Assembly: GCA_023435925.1 (NCBI GenBank)
Contig: JAEZLF010000035.1
Span: forward strand, 1 to 12,600
DNA: 12,600 nt
Source: Bacillota bacterium
Lineage (GTDB): Bacteria; Bacillota; Clostridia; Acetivibrionales; DTU013
Direction of reading: 5' to 3'
Shown here: positions 6,632 to 12,600 of the stretch, in pieces
How positions within the stretch are numbered: position 1 is the stretch's first letter
Layout: each line of letters begins with the position of its first letter
The notes under the pieces: generated by a model
Databases searched by the model: none
Told to the model about the DNA's origin: nothing
Seen by the model: only the letters and a program-made list of their open reading frames with translations
Program-made: the position numbers and the translations under genes

Positions 6632-7264
6632 ATGCCAAATACATCATTTTTTAACTTAATCGAGGATAAAAGAAATCTGGTGATATCAGTTGCTTTAGAA
6701 GAATTTTCTACTGCTAATTACGATTCGGCCAGTATTAATCAGATATGTAAAAATTCAAATATTGCAAAAGGAAGCTTTTATCAATACTTTACGGATAAGC
6801 TTGATCTGTATGTATATGTAATGACCTTGGCAGTAGAAGCAAAAATCACTTTTTTTTCTGAAATTTTAGATGAATTTAAGACATTAACTCTGCTGGAGCA
6901 AATTCGTCTGTTGTTTATTAAAGGCATCGAATTTGCCAGGGCTTATCCGAAATATGCTGCCTTGGGTGAACAATTTTCAAAAGAGAATAATGAGGCTGCA
7001 AAGCTGGCAGTAATCAAGGAGGGAGATAAACAATCGGTGTCACTGTTTATTCAAATGATAAATCATGCAAAGTCAAAGGGAGAAATCGACAGCAATATTG
7101 ATACAATGGTATTAAGCATGATGCTGCAATCTCTTAACAAAACGGTAAATGAATATATGATGAACAAATTCGGTGATATCAGCTATAAGCATTTTGATGA
7201 AGATGCGAGCAAACTAGTAAATTCACTGCTTGACATTATTTTTAATGGCATTAAAAACAGATAA
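6632..7264 (+). CDS. TetR-family repressor, probably autoregulated
   Basis: 210 residues. ATG 6632 is chosen because AAAGGAG (6617-6623) is eight bases upstream; the longer start at 6593 has no binding site and would place coding sequence over the second operator copy. The helix-turn-helix occupies about residues 12-58: DSASINQICKNSNIAKGSFY then QYFTDKLDLY, the TetR signature. The helical C-terminal part includes IEFARAYPKYAALGEQF and ends KLVNSLLDIIFNGIKNR, resembling regulators with a TetR_C-type dimer domain. It stands before the membrane-protein gene at 7287 with a 22-base gap, so the two are probably cotranscribed. Two matching operator copies over its promoter point to self-repression. 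Confidence 0.92.
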   Translation: MPNTSFFNLIEDKRNLVISVALEEFSTANYDSASINQICKNSNIAKGSFYQYFTDKLDLYVYVMTLAVEAKITFFSEILDEFKTLTLLEQIRLLFIKGIEFARAYPKYAALGEQFSKENNEAAKLAVIKEGDKQSVSLFIQMINHAKSKGEIDSNIDTMVLSMMLQSLNKTVNEYMMNKFGDISYKHFDEDASKLVNSLLDIIFNGIKNR

Positions 7265-7286
7265 ATTAATGAAATGGGGGATAGCA

Positions 7287-7856
7287 ATGATGACAAAGAA
7301 AATGGATTTTATATTAGGAACACTATTCGCAGTCGCAACCGTAGTATTTGTTGTGTTATTTCTAACAAACGATGTATTTTTCAACTGGGCATTTGCAAGA
7401 CATCACAACGTATTGAGCTGGTATATAAGGCCGATACTCATTATACCTATTGTATTGTTTGCTTTTAAGAAAAGCCTGACCGGAATATTTGCTTCTGTGT
7501 TTGCGCTATTCACAAGTATGTTTTGGTTTTCTGCTCCGGCGGCAAGTAGCCCTCAGGTATTGTCATTTCTTGCATTTGAGATGGAATACTTGAAAGGAGT
7601 ATGGACGGCTCCCAAAATCATCATGAGCTTGTCTGTTCCAATATTCTTTATTGCTCTTATTATAGCTGCCTGGAAAAGAAACTGGAAATGGCTTCTGGGC
7701 GTTGTGATTGCAGCGGCACTGCTGAAAATTCTATGGAGTGTGGCATTTAGTGGAGAAGCCGGAATGTCTATTTTAAAACCGGCAATTGCCGGGTTGATCC
7801 TCTGTATTGGTGCTTTTTATTACTATAAAAAACGCCAAAAAGCTAAGAAAAATTAA
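7287..7856 (+). CDS. Six-span membrane protein of unknown function, partner of TetR
   Basis: 189 residues. ATG 7287 (or the adjacent ATG 7290) follows GGGGGA at 7276-7281; the longer frame from 7230 would overlap the TetR gene. Six hydrophobic segments are visible: about residues 7-26 (FILGTLFAVATVVFVVLF), 43-60 (WYIRPILIIPIVLFAF), 64-82, 108-127 (IIMSLSVPIFFIALIIAAW), 132-151 (WLLGVVIAAALLKILWSVAF) and 160-180. The tail is strongly basic (KKRQKAKKN), placing it inside the cell. There are no ATPase, antiporter or MFS motifs. I do not recognise the family. Its place behind a self-regulated TetR gene suggests a stress-, lipid- or drug-related membrane role, which is only context. Confidence 0.8.
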   Translation: MMTKKMDFILGTLFAVATVVFVVLFLTNDVFFNWAFARHHNVLSWYIRPILIIPIVLFAFKKSLTGIFASVFALFTSMFWFSAPAASSPQVLSFLAFEMEYLKGVWTAPKIIMSLSVPIFFIALIIAAWKRNWKWLLGVVIAAALLKILWSVAFSGEAGMSILKPAIAGLILCIGAFYYYKKRQKAKKN

Positions 7857-8162
7857 GAAACTGAAGCCAGGAAGATTGCTGGTACATGTAGGGGCGGTGG
7901 TGTATGGATCAAATCCTCGTGGCCTTGCACCGTATACAGAAAGTGATAAATATTTCAAAAGACGGTAGAATTTAATTTTTTCTTATATTTTAAAAATGCC
8001 ACATATGACTCCCTATGTTGTTTCACAGAAGTATTACCATTTTTTTGCATTTACTATGATTTCTTTGACTTCGACTTCTTGGAATAAGCTCAGAAAATGT
8101 TAAATCCAAAAAACAACCATTGTAATTGCGAAGCACACATTAATGATTAGTAGGGGGTTCTA
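7857..8162. other. Intergenic region with a short GC-richer patch
   Basis: No gene is seen. Positions 7888-7936 are GC-richer than their surroundings: GTAGGGGCGG is followed by a weak foldback in which GTGTATGG (7900-7907) can pair with CCGTATAC, ending near 7936, using two G-T pairs. This recalls the short mobile-like intergenic repeats of clostridial genomes but cannot be assigned from one copy. The rest is AT-rich. The last bases, AGTAGGGGG (about 8150-8158), form the ribosome binding site of the next, broken gene. Confidence 0.35.
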
Positions 8163-8340
8163 ATGATTATACATAAAGGTACTCAAACAATTAAAACAGA
8201 TAGGCTTACTCTTCGCAGATTTACATTAAATGACAGCAGAAACGCCTTTGATAAATGGGCAAATTCTGCCGAAATTTCTTGATTCGTAATGAAATGTCCG
8301 CATGAAAGTATAAAAGAAAAAATACTACATTGAAACCGCG
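8163..8340 (+). pseudogene. GNAT acetyltransferase (RimJ/RimL type), N-terminal fragment with stop codons
   Basis: A good ribosome binding site precedes ATG 8163. The frame reads MIIHKGTQTIKTDRLTLRRF, then TLNDSRNAFDKWANSAEIS, the classic opening of RimJ/RimL-type GNAT proteins. A TGA at 8280-8282 (codon 40) interrupts it. Beyond the stop the same frame continues plausibly (FVMKCPHESIKEKI), then meets a second TGA at about 8334. The rest of the domain, including the acetyl-CoA loop, is gone. Intact relatives have about 180 residues. The gene is therefore dead, although its start signals and a strong terminator (8479-8518) downstream remain. Unless TGA is read through, no functional enzyme can be made. 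Confidence 0.8.
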
Positions 8341-8478
8341 GAAAATGCAGGAAAACATGCAAATTGTGCTTGACAAGTTCAAGCCTGCTATGTAATAATG
8401 TTCCAAAATGGTGAGTGTGCATAAAGGCCATACGCTTGAGCTGCATAGGGGCACTGAAGCCCTACACGTGGAATGATA

Positions 8479-8518
8479 CCCCACGGAGTCACTTTACAGG
8501 TGATTCTGCGGGGTTTTT
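8479..8518 (+). terminator. Strong intrinsic terminator after the GNAT fragment
   Basis: CCCCACGGAGTCAC (8479-8492) pairs with GTGATTCTGCGGGG (8500-8513) around a short loop, with one A-C mismatch and two G-T pairs, followed by TTTTT. The GC-rich base and T-run make it a clear rho-independent terminator. It separates the dead GNAT fragment from the fused GNAT gene. Confidence 0.85.
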
Positions 8519-8589
8519 GCATTTATAAAAGTCTACATGTTAATGTACAACTATAGAGTGTAATAATGAAAAGAATGGAGCTGAAGGTT

Positions 8590-9660
8590 ATGAAAATTCT
8601 TGAAACAGAGCGTTTGATTTTACGCCCATTTGAGGAAAACGATTTTGAAGCAGTTCACGATTATGCAAGTGTTGCTGAGAATGTTCAGTATATGGTTTGG
8701 GGACCAAATGAGGAATCACACACCAAAGCTTTTATTTTACAAGCTATTGTGAAGTCAGAGGAAATCCCATGCAAAAATTATCAATATGCTGCTGTACTAA
8801 AATCAAGTGGAAAGCTTATCGGTGCGTGTAATATTGCTATTTTGAGTGATGATGAAGCGGAAATCGGTTGGATTTTGCATAATCATTATTGGAAAAAGGG
8901 CTTTGGTACTGAAATGGGTAATCGGCTCCTGGAGTTTGGATTTGGTGAGTTGGGTTTGCACAGAATAATTGCTCACTGTGACACGGAAAACTATGGCTCA
9001 TATCGTGTTATGGAGCGGATTGGCATGCGCAGAGAGGGGTGCTTTCTTGAAGGAAGACCTGCAAATAAGTTTTCCGTTAAAAAATATGGCGATGAATATT
9101 CATATGCTATCCTTAGAGATGAATGGGAAATGTGGAAGAGTAAAAACAGGCTAAAATTGGTCTTCCCAGCTATAGACCACAAAGAATCCGCCCTTGCCTA
9201 CCGGCAGGAGCATTTTGATAAAGGAGAGTTGACAATCCACGGTGATGGTGGTCTTGATGAAGCAGAAAACTATGAACAATGGATAGAAAAAATCAATGCT
9301 GATCTTGAAAAGGACAGCGGTGGTTTTGTTCCGGCGACTACATACTTTGCCTTTGCTGATGATAAGCTTGTCGGTACAATACAAATCCGGCACAGGCTGA
9401 ACGATTATTTACTCAAATATGGGGGACATATCGGTTATGGTGTTGTGCCGTCAGAACGCAGAAAGGGTTATGCGACTGAAATGCTACGGCTGGCCCTGAA
9501 AAAGTGCAAAACCCTTGGTATTGAAAAAGCCCTTGTTACTTGTGATAAAAATAATGTTGCTTCTGCCGGAACGATTCTTAAAAACAATGGTGTTCTTGAA
9601 AATGAAGTGACTGACGATAAGGGTAGAGTCATGCAGAGATATTGGATTGAGGTGAGATAG
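8590..9660 (+). CDS. Two-domain GNAT acetyltransferase (fusion of two different GNAT families)
   Basis: 356 residues. ATG 8590 begins the typical MKILETERLILRPF; GGAG at 8577-8580 lies upstream, and ATG 8566 is a longer alternative without a clear binding site. Residues 1-180 are a RimJ/RimL-type GNAT with acetyl-CoA loop YWKKGFGTEM (100-109), followed by LGLHRIIAHCDTENYGSYRV and the usual ending RDEWEMW. After a short linker (KSKNR), residues 188-356 form a second, different GNAT of the COG3981-like type: LKLVFPAIDHKES, HFDKGELTIHGDGGLDEAEN, IGYGVVPSERRKGYATEM (281-298, loop R290-x-x-G293-x-A295). Each domain is close to full length, so both could be active. Relatives are normally separate proteins. 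Substrates are unknown; the first half belongs with enzymes that acetylate protein N-termini or small amines. Confidence 0.9.
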   Translation: MKILETERLILRPFEENDFEAVHDYASVAENVQYMVWGPNEESHTKAFILQAIVKSEEIPCKNYQYAAVLKSSGKLIGACNIAILSDDEAEIGWILHNHYWKKGFGTEMGNRLLEFGFGELGLHRIIAHCDTENYGSYRVMERIGMRREGCFLEGRPANKFSVKKYGDEYSYAILRDEWEMWKSKNRLKLVFPAIDHKESALAYRQEHFDKGELTIHGDGGLDEAENYEQWIEKINADLEKDSGGFVPATTYFAFADDKLVGTIQIRHRLNDYLLKYGGHIGYGVVPSERRKGYATEMLRLALKKCKTLGIEKALVTCDKNNVASAGTILKNNGVLENEVTDDKGRVMQRYWIEVR

Positions 9661-9670
9661 GAGGATTTAT

Positions 9671-10167
9671 ATGCCGGGATCAATGATACATATACTCATG
9701 GCACATAAGGTCAACCCGCAAGGGAGTACATTGTTTTATATACGGATCTGACTGATGGTGAAATAGAGCTTGCCTGTATTGGCAAAAAGTCTGCTATTCC
9801 TGAAAAGAAATGGGCTCCGGGTTATGAGTTTGAAATACGTCGCAACAGTAGACGTGTCGGTGAGATTTGTTTACGTATTGGCTATACAGATGGCCTATAT
9901 AATGGTGGTCAAATAGGTTACGGTGTTGATGAGCAGCATCGCGGACGTGGTTATGCCGAAAAAGCCTGCCGTCTTCTTGCACCGGTCATTCGGGCTCATG
10001 GAATGAAAAAAGTATTGATTACCAACAACCATACCAGCACCGCATCCAAGCGAACTTGTGAAAAGCTTGGGGCAAAGCTCATCCGAATAGCCCCCCTGCC
10101 AGAGTGGCATGACCTTTACAAAGAAGGTCAGCGGTTTGAGAATATTTTCGAGTGGAACATAGATTAA
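9671..10167 (+). pseudogene. Frameshifted GNAT acetyltransferase
   Basis: AGGAGG (9659-9664) and ATG 9671 look like a genuine start, but that frame ends after about 26 codons at a TGA. The GNAT coding frame is a different one. It carries a TAA at 9706-9708 and is then open from 9709 to TAA 10165-10167 (152 codons) with no usable start codon near its beginning. That frame clearly reads EYIVLYTDLTDGEIEL, GYGVDEQHRGRGYAEKACRL (acetyl-CoA loop R-G-R-G-Y-A), KKVLITNNHTSTASKRTCEK and ends EWHDLYKEGQRFENIFEWNI, a highly conserved C-terminus of one clostridial GNAT subfamily. At least one frameshift and one stop affect the first 20-30 codons, while the rest is intact, so decay looks recent. A sequencing error at the 5' end is the alternative. 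Confidence 0.8.
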
Positions 10168-10199
10168 ATGAAATCAATGCATTAAGGCAGGTGAATATC

Positions 10200-10745
10200 A
10201 TGAAGGAACTCAAGGGGCAAACAGTTCTGTTAAGGGAGATAAAAGAAAGTGATATAGATGACAGATGTGTTCTAGGAAAAAATGATGAATTTGTCTATAT
10301 GTGTGGTGGAGACCGGAATGGAAAAACGCTCTTTCCTGAACGTGAACATTGGGTGGCTTGGTATGAAAGTTTTACGAAAAACGAGTGTTCATGGATTATT
10401 GAATATAATGGTAAATGTATTGGCAGTGCAAGACTGCACCATATTTCAAGGGCTGACCGTAGTGCAACTTATGCAATCGGAATATTTGATGTTTCTCTGC
10501 TTTCCAAAGGTATAGGGAGTGAGGTTACAAAGCTTATCCTGAAGTATGCTTTTAAGGAAATGAAGCTGCATAGGGTTGACTTAAAGGTTCTAGAGTATAA
10601 TAAGCGTGCCATCGGCTGCTATGAAAAATGCGGCTTTAAGATAGATGGGATATTGAGGGAAAGTGCATTTGTTGAAGGGGCTTTCCATTCCGATATTATT
10701 ATGAGTATTCTGGAGGACGAGTGGGAAAGGGTTGCTTGTATATAA
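10200..10745 (+). CDS. GNAT acetyltransferase (RimJ/RimL-like)
   Basis: 181 residues from ATG 10200, which has GGCAGGTG (10186-10193) upstream; the frame's earlier ATG at 10152 lies inside the preceding coding region. The fold is complete: first strand QTVLLREIKESDIDDR, central strand SWIIEYNGKCIGSARLHHI, then YAIGIFDVSLLSKGIGSEVT with the acetyl-CoA loop S102-K-G-I-G106, then LHRVDLKVLEYNKRAIGCYEKCGF and the ending SDIIMSILEDEWE. This pattern is typical of RimJ/RimL or SpeG-like GNATs, which acetylate protein N-termini, polyamines or antibiotics; the substrate here cannot be told. It is the only unfused, unbroken single-domain GNAT in the tract. Confidence 0.9.
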   Translation: MKELKGQTVLLREIKESDIDDRCVLGKNDEFVYMCGGDRNGKTLFPEREHWVAWYESFTKNECSWIIEYNGKCIGSARLHHISRADRSATYAIGIFDVSLLSKGIGSEVTKLILKYAFKEMKLHRVDLKVLEYNKRAIGCYEKCGFKIDGILRESAFVEGAFHSDIIMSILEDEWERVACI

Positions 10746-10820
10746 ATGTGCAGTTACTTTGAAAGTTTAGGCCTTGAGTCTGAGTTTATGCACGGAGAGC
10801 CAATCATGGAAGATATGTAA
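10746..10820 (+). CDS. 24-codon open frame directly after the GNAT stop (likely remnant)
   Basis: An ATG follows the GNAT TAA with no gap and opens a frame ending at TAA 10818-10820. It reads YFESLGLESEFMHGEPIMED after a three-residue start. The wording looks like the inside or end of a globular enzyme rather than a random translation, so I read it as the remnant of another protein (acetyltransferase or VOC-like), but I cannot place it. There is no ribosome binding site of its own; expression would need re-initiation after the GNAT stop. Confidence 0.3.
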   Translation: MCSYFESLGLESEFMHGEPIMEDM

Positions 10821-10893
10821 TTCTAATATTTGTTTCCTCATAACAGTAAATTTGACGGTTTATTTATTTAGAAAAGAAGGCTGGGGTGTAGCT

Positions 10894-11583
10894 ATGGATA
10901 GAATGAATAAAATTAAAAATCATTTTGAAGAGGAAGCTGAGCAGTATGACGGTATAATAAAAAATCTCATACCCTATTATCATCAGATGGTTGAGGCTCT
11001 TGTAAATACTTTGCCTTTTGGCCATGCTGAAAATATTGAGGTTATTGATTTGGGCTGTGGTACAGGTACTATTTCACGTGCAGTTAAAGATGTCTACCCA
11101 AAGGCTAAAATAACATGCCTTGATATTTCAGGGAAAATGCTGCAAATAGCTGCCAGGAAGTTGAGTGATGCGCAGGACGCAGCTTATATCAACAGCAACT
11201 TCTATGATTTCAACTTTGACAAAAAATACGATGCTGTTGTGTCTTCCCTTGCTCTCCATCATCTTGTTACAAAAGAGGATAAGCTTGATTTTTATAGAAA
11301 AATATATTCATGCCTTAATACTGATGGTGTATTTGCAAACGCAGACGTGGTACTCGCATCTAAAGACATTCTTCAAGAACGCTATATGGAGCAGTGGAAA
11401 AACTTTATGGGCGTGAATGTACCAATGGATGAAGTTGAAAGCAAATGGATTCCGACATACTATGAGGAAGACAGGCCGGTACCAATGATGGAACATTTTG
11501 AGATGCTGAAGGATGCCGGATTTAAAGCGGTGGATGTAGTTTGGAAGTACTACAATTTTGCCGTATATATGGCTGCGAAGTAG
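10894..11583 (+). CDS. Class I SAM-dependent methyltransferase
   Basis: 229 residues from ATG 10894, with GGGGTG (10883-10888) upstream; the open frame extends further 5' but without a good start. Motif I is EVIDLGCGTGTISRAV (from residue 49), the SAM-binding glycine loop. Asp77 in CLDISGKML is the acidic residue expected to hold the SAM ribose. DAVVSSLALHHLVTKEDK is the motif IV region, and FEMLKDAGFKAVDVVWKYYN the C-terminal strands. This is the small UbiE/Methyltransf_25-like fold acting on small molecules; the N-terminal FEEEAEQYDGIIKNLIPYYH is a usual cap for this group. It stands between GNAT genes on the same strand, 22 bases before the next one, so it is probably cotranscribed. Its substrate is unknown. 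Confidence 0.9.
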   Translation: MDRMNKIKNHFEEEAEQYDGIIKNLIPYYHQMVEALVNTLPFGHAENIEVIDLGCGTGTISRAVKDVYPKAKITCLDISGKMLQIAARKLSDAQDAAYINSNFYDFNFDKKYDAVVSSLALHHLVTKEDKLDFYRKIYSCLNTDGVFANADVVLASKDILQERYMEQWKNFMGVNVPMDEVESKWIPTYYEEDRPVPMMEHFEMLKDAGFKAVDVVWKYYNFAVYMAAK

Positions 11584-11605
11584 AAAAGAAAGCAGGGGTG
11601 AAAAC

Positions 11606-12253
11606 ATGATTGAGTTTGGCTGTCTCGCGCGGTATTTCAATGATTATAGGGATGAAGTGCAATTTGCGAAAGATAACGGCTTTAGCTTTTTGCAGATATG
11701 GTATGACAAAAAAGGGTTAAATCTTAAGCCTATAGAGGAACTGTTCCCAGTAATTCTGGATGAAGGGTTTCCTGCTATAATACATGCAGTATTAGATATC
11801 AATGAAATACCGGATCACTGTGAATTTGCCACTAAGGAAGAAGCCGAATCCTATTTCAAATCCGAATATTTACTGTATTTGAAGGAGGTTGAACGACGTG
11901 CGATTTTTGTCCAAACGAGAAAAGGTGAAAAAATAGCAACGTTCACAATTTGGTGGAATTATACAGGAGAACTTCGCGTCCCATCCGTTCATTGGGTTGC
12001 TGTTAGACCAGAATATCAAGGGTTGGGACTTGGTAAAGCAGTTGTATTCAAAGGGATAGAAAAAGCATTAAGTATTGAGGGGGACAAAGATATTTATTTA
12101 CACACACAGACATGGAGTTATAGGGCAATCGGAATTTACCTGAAAGCTGGATTTGAAATTTTGGAGAAAGGTACATTTGGGGGATATAGGAATGATTATG
12201 AGAAAGCGATGCCTATTCTTCTGGAAAAGATGAATGTTAAATCAGAAGAGTAG
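11606..12253 (+). CDS. Chimeric protein: TIM-barrel N-terminal fragment joined to a GNAT acetyltransferase
   Basis: 215 residues from ATG 11606, with GGGGTG at 11595-11600. Residues 1-70 (MIEFGCLARYFNDYRDEVQF, SFLQIWYDKKG, FPAIIHAVLDINEI) resemble the opening strands and helices of a sugar-phosphate-isomerase/endonuclease-IV-type TIM barrel, not a GNAT. From about residue 72 (CEFATKEEAESYFKSEYL) it becomes a GNAT: FTIWWNYTGE, then SVHWVAVRPEYQGLGLGKAV with loop Q138-x-x-G141-x-G143, then HTQTWSYRAIGIYLKAGFEI and EKAMPILLEK. The GNAT lacks its usual first 30-40 residues, and the barrel lacks three quarters of its length. The join is in frame at about 11813-11825. Either it is a working hybrid or a recombination product on its way out; the acetyl-CoA loop is intact. 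Confidence 0.82.
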   Translation: MIEFGCLARYFNDYRDEVQFAKDNGFSFLQIWYDKKGLNLKPIEELFPVILDEGFPAIIHAVLDINEIPDHCEFATKEEAESYFKSEYLLYLKEVERRAIFVQTRKGEKIATFTIWWNYTGELRVPSVHWVAVRPEYQGLGLGKAVVFKGIEKALSIEGDKDIYLHTQTWSYRAIGIYLKAGFEILEKGTFGGYRNDYEKAMPILLEKMNVKSEE

Positions 12254-12258
12254 TGCAT

Positions 12259-12287
12259 TCGGTCCTTTAGAATTCAGAAAGGGCCGA
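12259..12287 (+). terminator. Hairpin after the chimeric GNAT gene, possible terminator
   Basis: TCGGTCCTTT (12259-12268) pairs with AAAGGGCCGA (12278-12287) over ten bases with one G-T pair and a nine-base loop, just after the gene's stop. Only CTTTGG follows, so the T-tract is poor. Position and stem suit a terminator or a transcript-stabilising hairpin. Confidence 0.55.
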
Positions 12288-12311
12288 CTTTGGCAATGTA
12301 GTAATCGATAG

Positions 12312-12600
12312 AATTTTCCTCTGGCAGAATTCAAGAGCCATCAAGCTTTGATTTTTAATTTGCTCATCGATGAGGGGGGCGACTGGAGTGATTATCACGG
12401 ACCGATTGGTCGCAGTAAATATATAAAAGCACTTGAATCAAGCATCGCATATATCGCTTATGATGAAACCTTTGTGTGCGGTTATGTGCGCTGTCGGGAA
12501 GACGATGGTTTCGGTGTTTATATATATGATTTGCTCGTAAGAAAAACACATCGGGGAAAGCAAATCGGTAAAACCCTTATGGAACGGGTGTTCAAGGACT
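12312..12600 (+). CDS. GNAT acetyltransferase, incomplete (3' end outside window, start unclear)
   Basis: The frame is open from 12312, after TAG 12309-12311, to the window edge. It reads FNLLIDEGGDWSDYHGPIGR, then SKYIKALESSIAYIAY, GYVRCREDDGFGVYIYDLLV and THRGKQIGKTLMERVFKD. This is a GNAT domain with loop R-G-K-Q-I-G and a typical IYDLLV strand before it. Intact relatives have roughly 15 residues ahead of the FNLLIDEG segment; here no ATG precedes it. TTG 12348 is the only plausible start, with no good binding site, so the gene is either 5'-truncated or uses a weak start. The remaining third of the domain lies beyond the window. Confidence 0.72.

Noticed and set aside
8183..8484. Two minus-strand 87-residue frames opposite the dead GNAT fragment
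   Set aside because: Antisense to the GNAT-derived sequence, with low-complexity, Cys/Phe-rich translations and no start signals.
9895..10110. 71-residue minus-strand frame over the frameshifted GNAT
   Set aside because: The plus strand there encodes strongly conserved GNAT motifs; the antisense frame has none.
10774..10893. N-terminal extension of the methyltransferase to 10774
   Set aside because: The extension lacks a binding site, has unlikely wording, and the family start fits ATG 10894 with GGGGTG upstream.
8163..12600. Integron-like gene-cassette array
   Set aside because: No integrase and no attC-type paired repeats between the genes; the single strong hairpin at 8479-8518 is an ordinary terminator.
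1..12600. tRNA or rRNA genes
   Set aside because: No cloverleaf consensus (such as a GGTTCGAATCC-type arm) or ribosomal RNA sequence was noticed on either strand.

Overview
The window looks like a chromosomal accessory stretch of a low-GC Gram-positive bacterium, most likely a member of the Clostridia. This rests on AT-rich DNA, strong AGGAGG-type ribosome binding sites, textbook TTGACA-N17-TATAAT promoters, and protein families common in Clostridia and Paenibacillus (class D beta-lactamase/BlaR-type domain, AraC-GyrI regulator, LplB-type sugar permease, TetR-controlled ABC exporters). The genus is not fixed by the sequence.

Layout. (1) Positions 1-332 hold the C-terminal end of a class D beta-lactamase or BlaR1-type sensor domain, cut by the window edge. 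(2) 623-2049 is a two-gene unit: an AraC/GyrI-like regulator and a pyridoxamine-phosphate-oxidase-fold protein. (3) 2156-3500 is decayed DNA on the minus strand. It has an LplB-type sugar ABC permease cut off inside its EAA loop, and the last helix of an AraC-type activator followed by a probable terminator. Together they look like leftovers of a carbohydrate-uptake locus. (4) 3564-6401 is a compact minus-strand operon (TetR, ABC ATPase, two ABC-2 membrane proteins) in which every junction is a 4-base stop/start overlap; it is most likely a drug or toxic-compound exporter. (5) 6402-6631 is a divergent control region with two consensus promoters facing apart. Each carries a different inverted-repeat operator, so each TetR protein probably represses its own transcript. 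(6) 6632-7856 is a second TetR gene plus a six-span membrane protein of unknown function. (7) 8163-12600 is a run of GNAT acetyltransferase genes and fragments, all on the plus strand: a dead N-terminal fragment, a gene fusing two different GNAT domains, a frameshifted GNAT, an intact GNAT, a class I methyltransferase, a chimera joining the start of a TIM-barrel protein to most of a GNAT, and a final GNAT running off the window.

The genes suggest resistance, detoxification or export functions: beta-lactam recognition or hydrolysis, a ligand-sensing AraC-GyrI regulator with a flavin/PLP-type partner, a TetR-controlled exporter, and several acetyltransferases plus a methyltransferase that could modify small molecules. 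No substrate can be read from the sequence. The most unusual part is the GNAT tract: seven GNAT domains from several subfamilies lie in 4.4 kb, in intact, fused, chimeric and broken states. No transposase, integrase, attC-like site or CRISPR array was seen.
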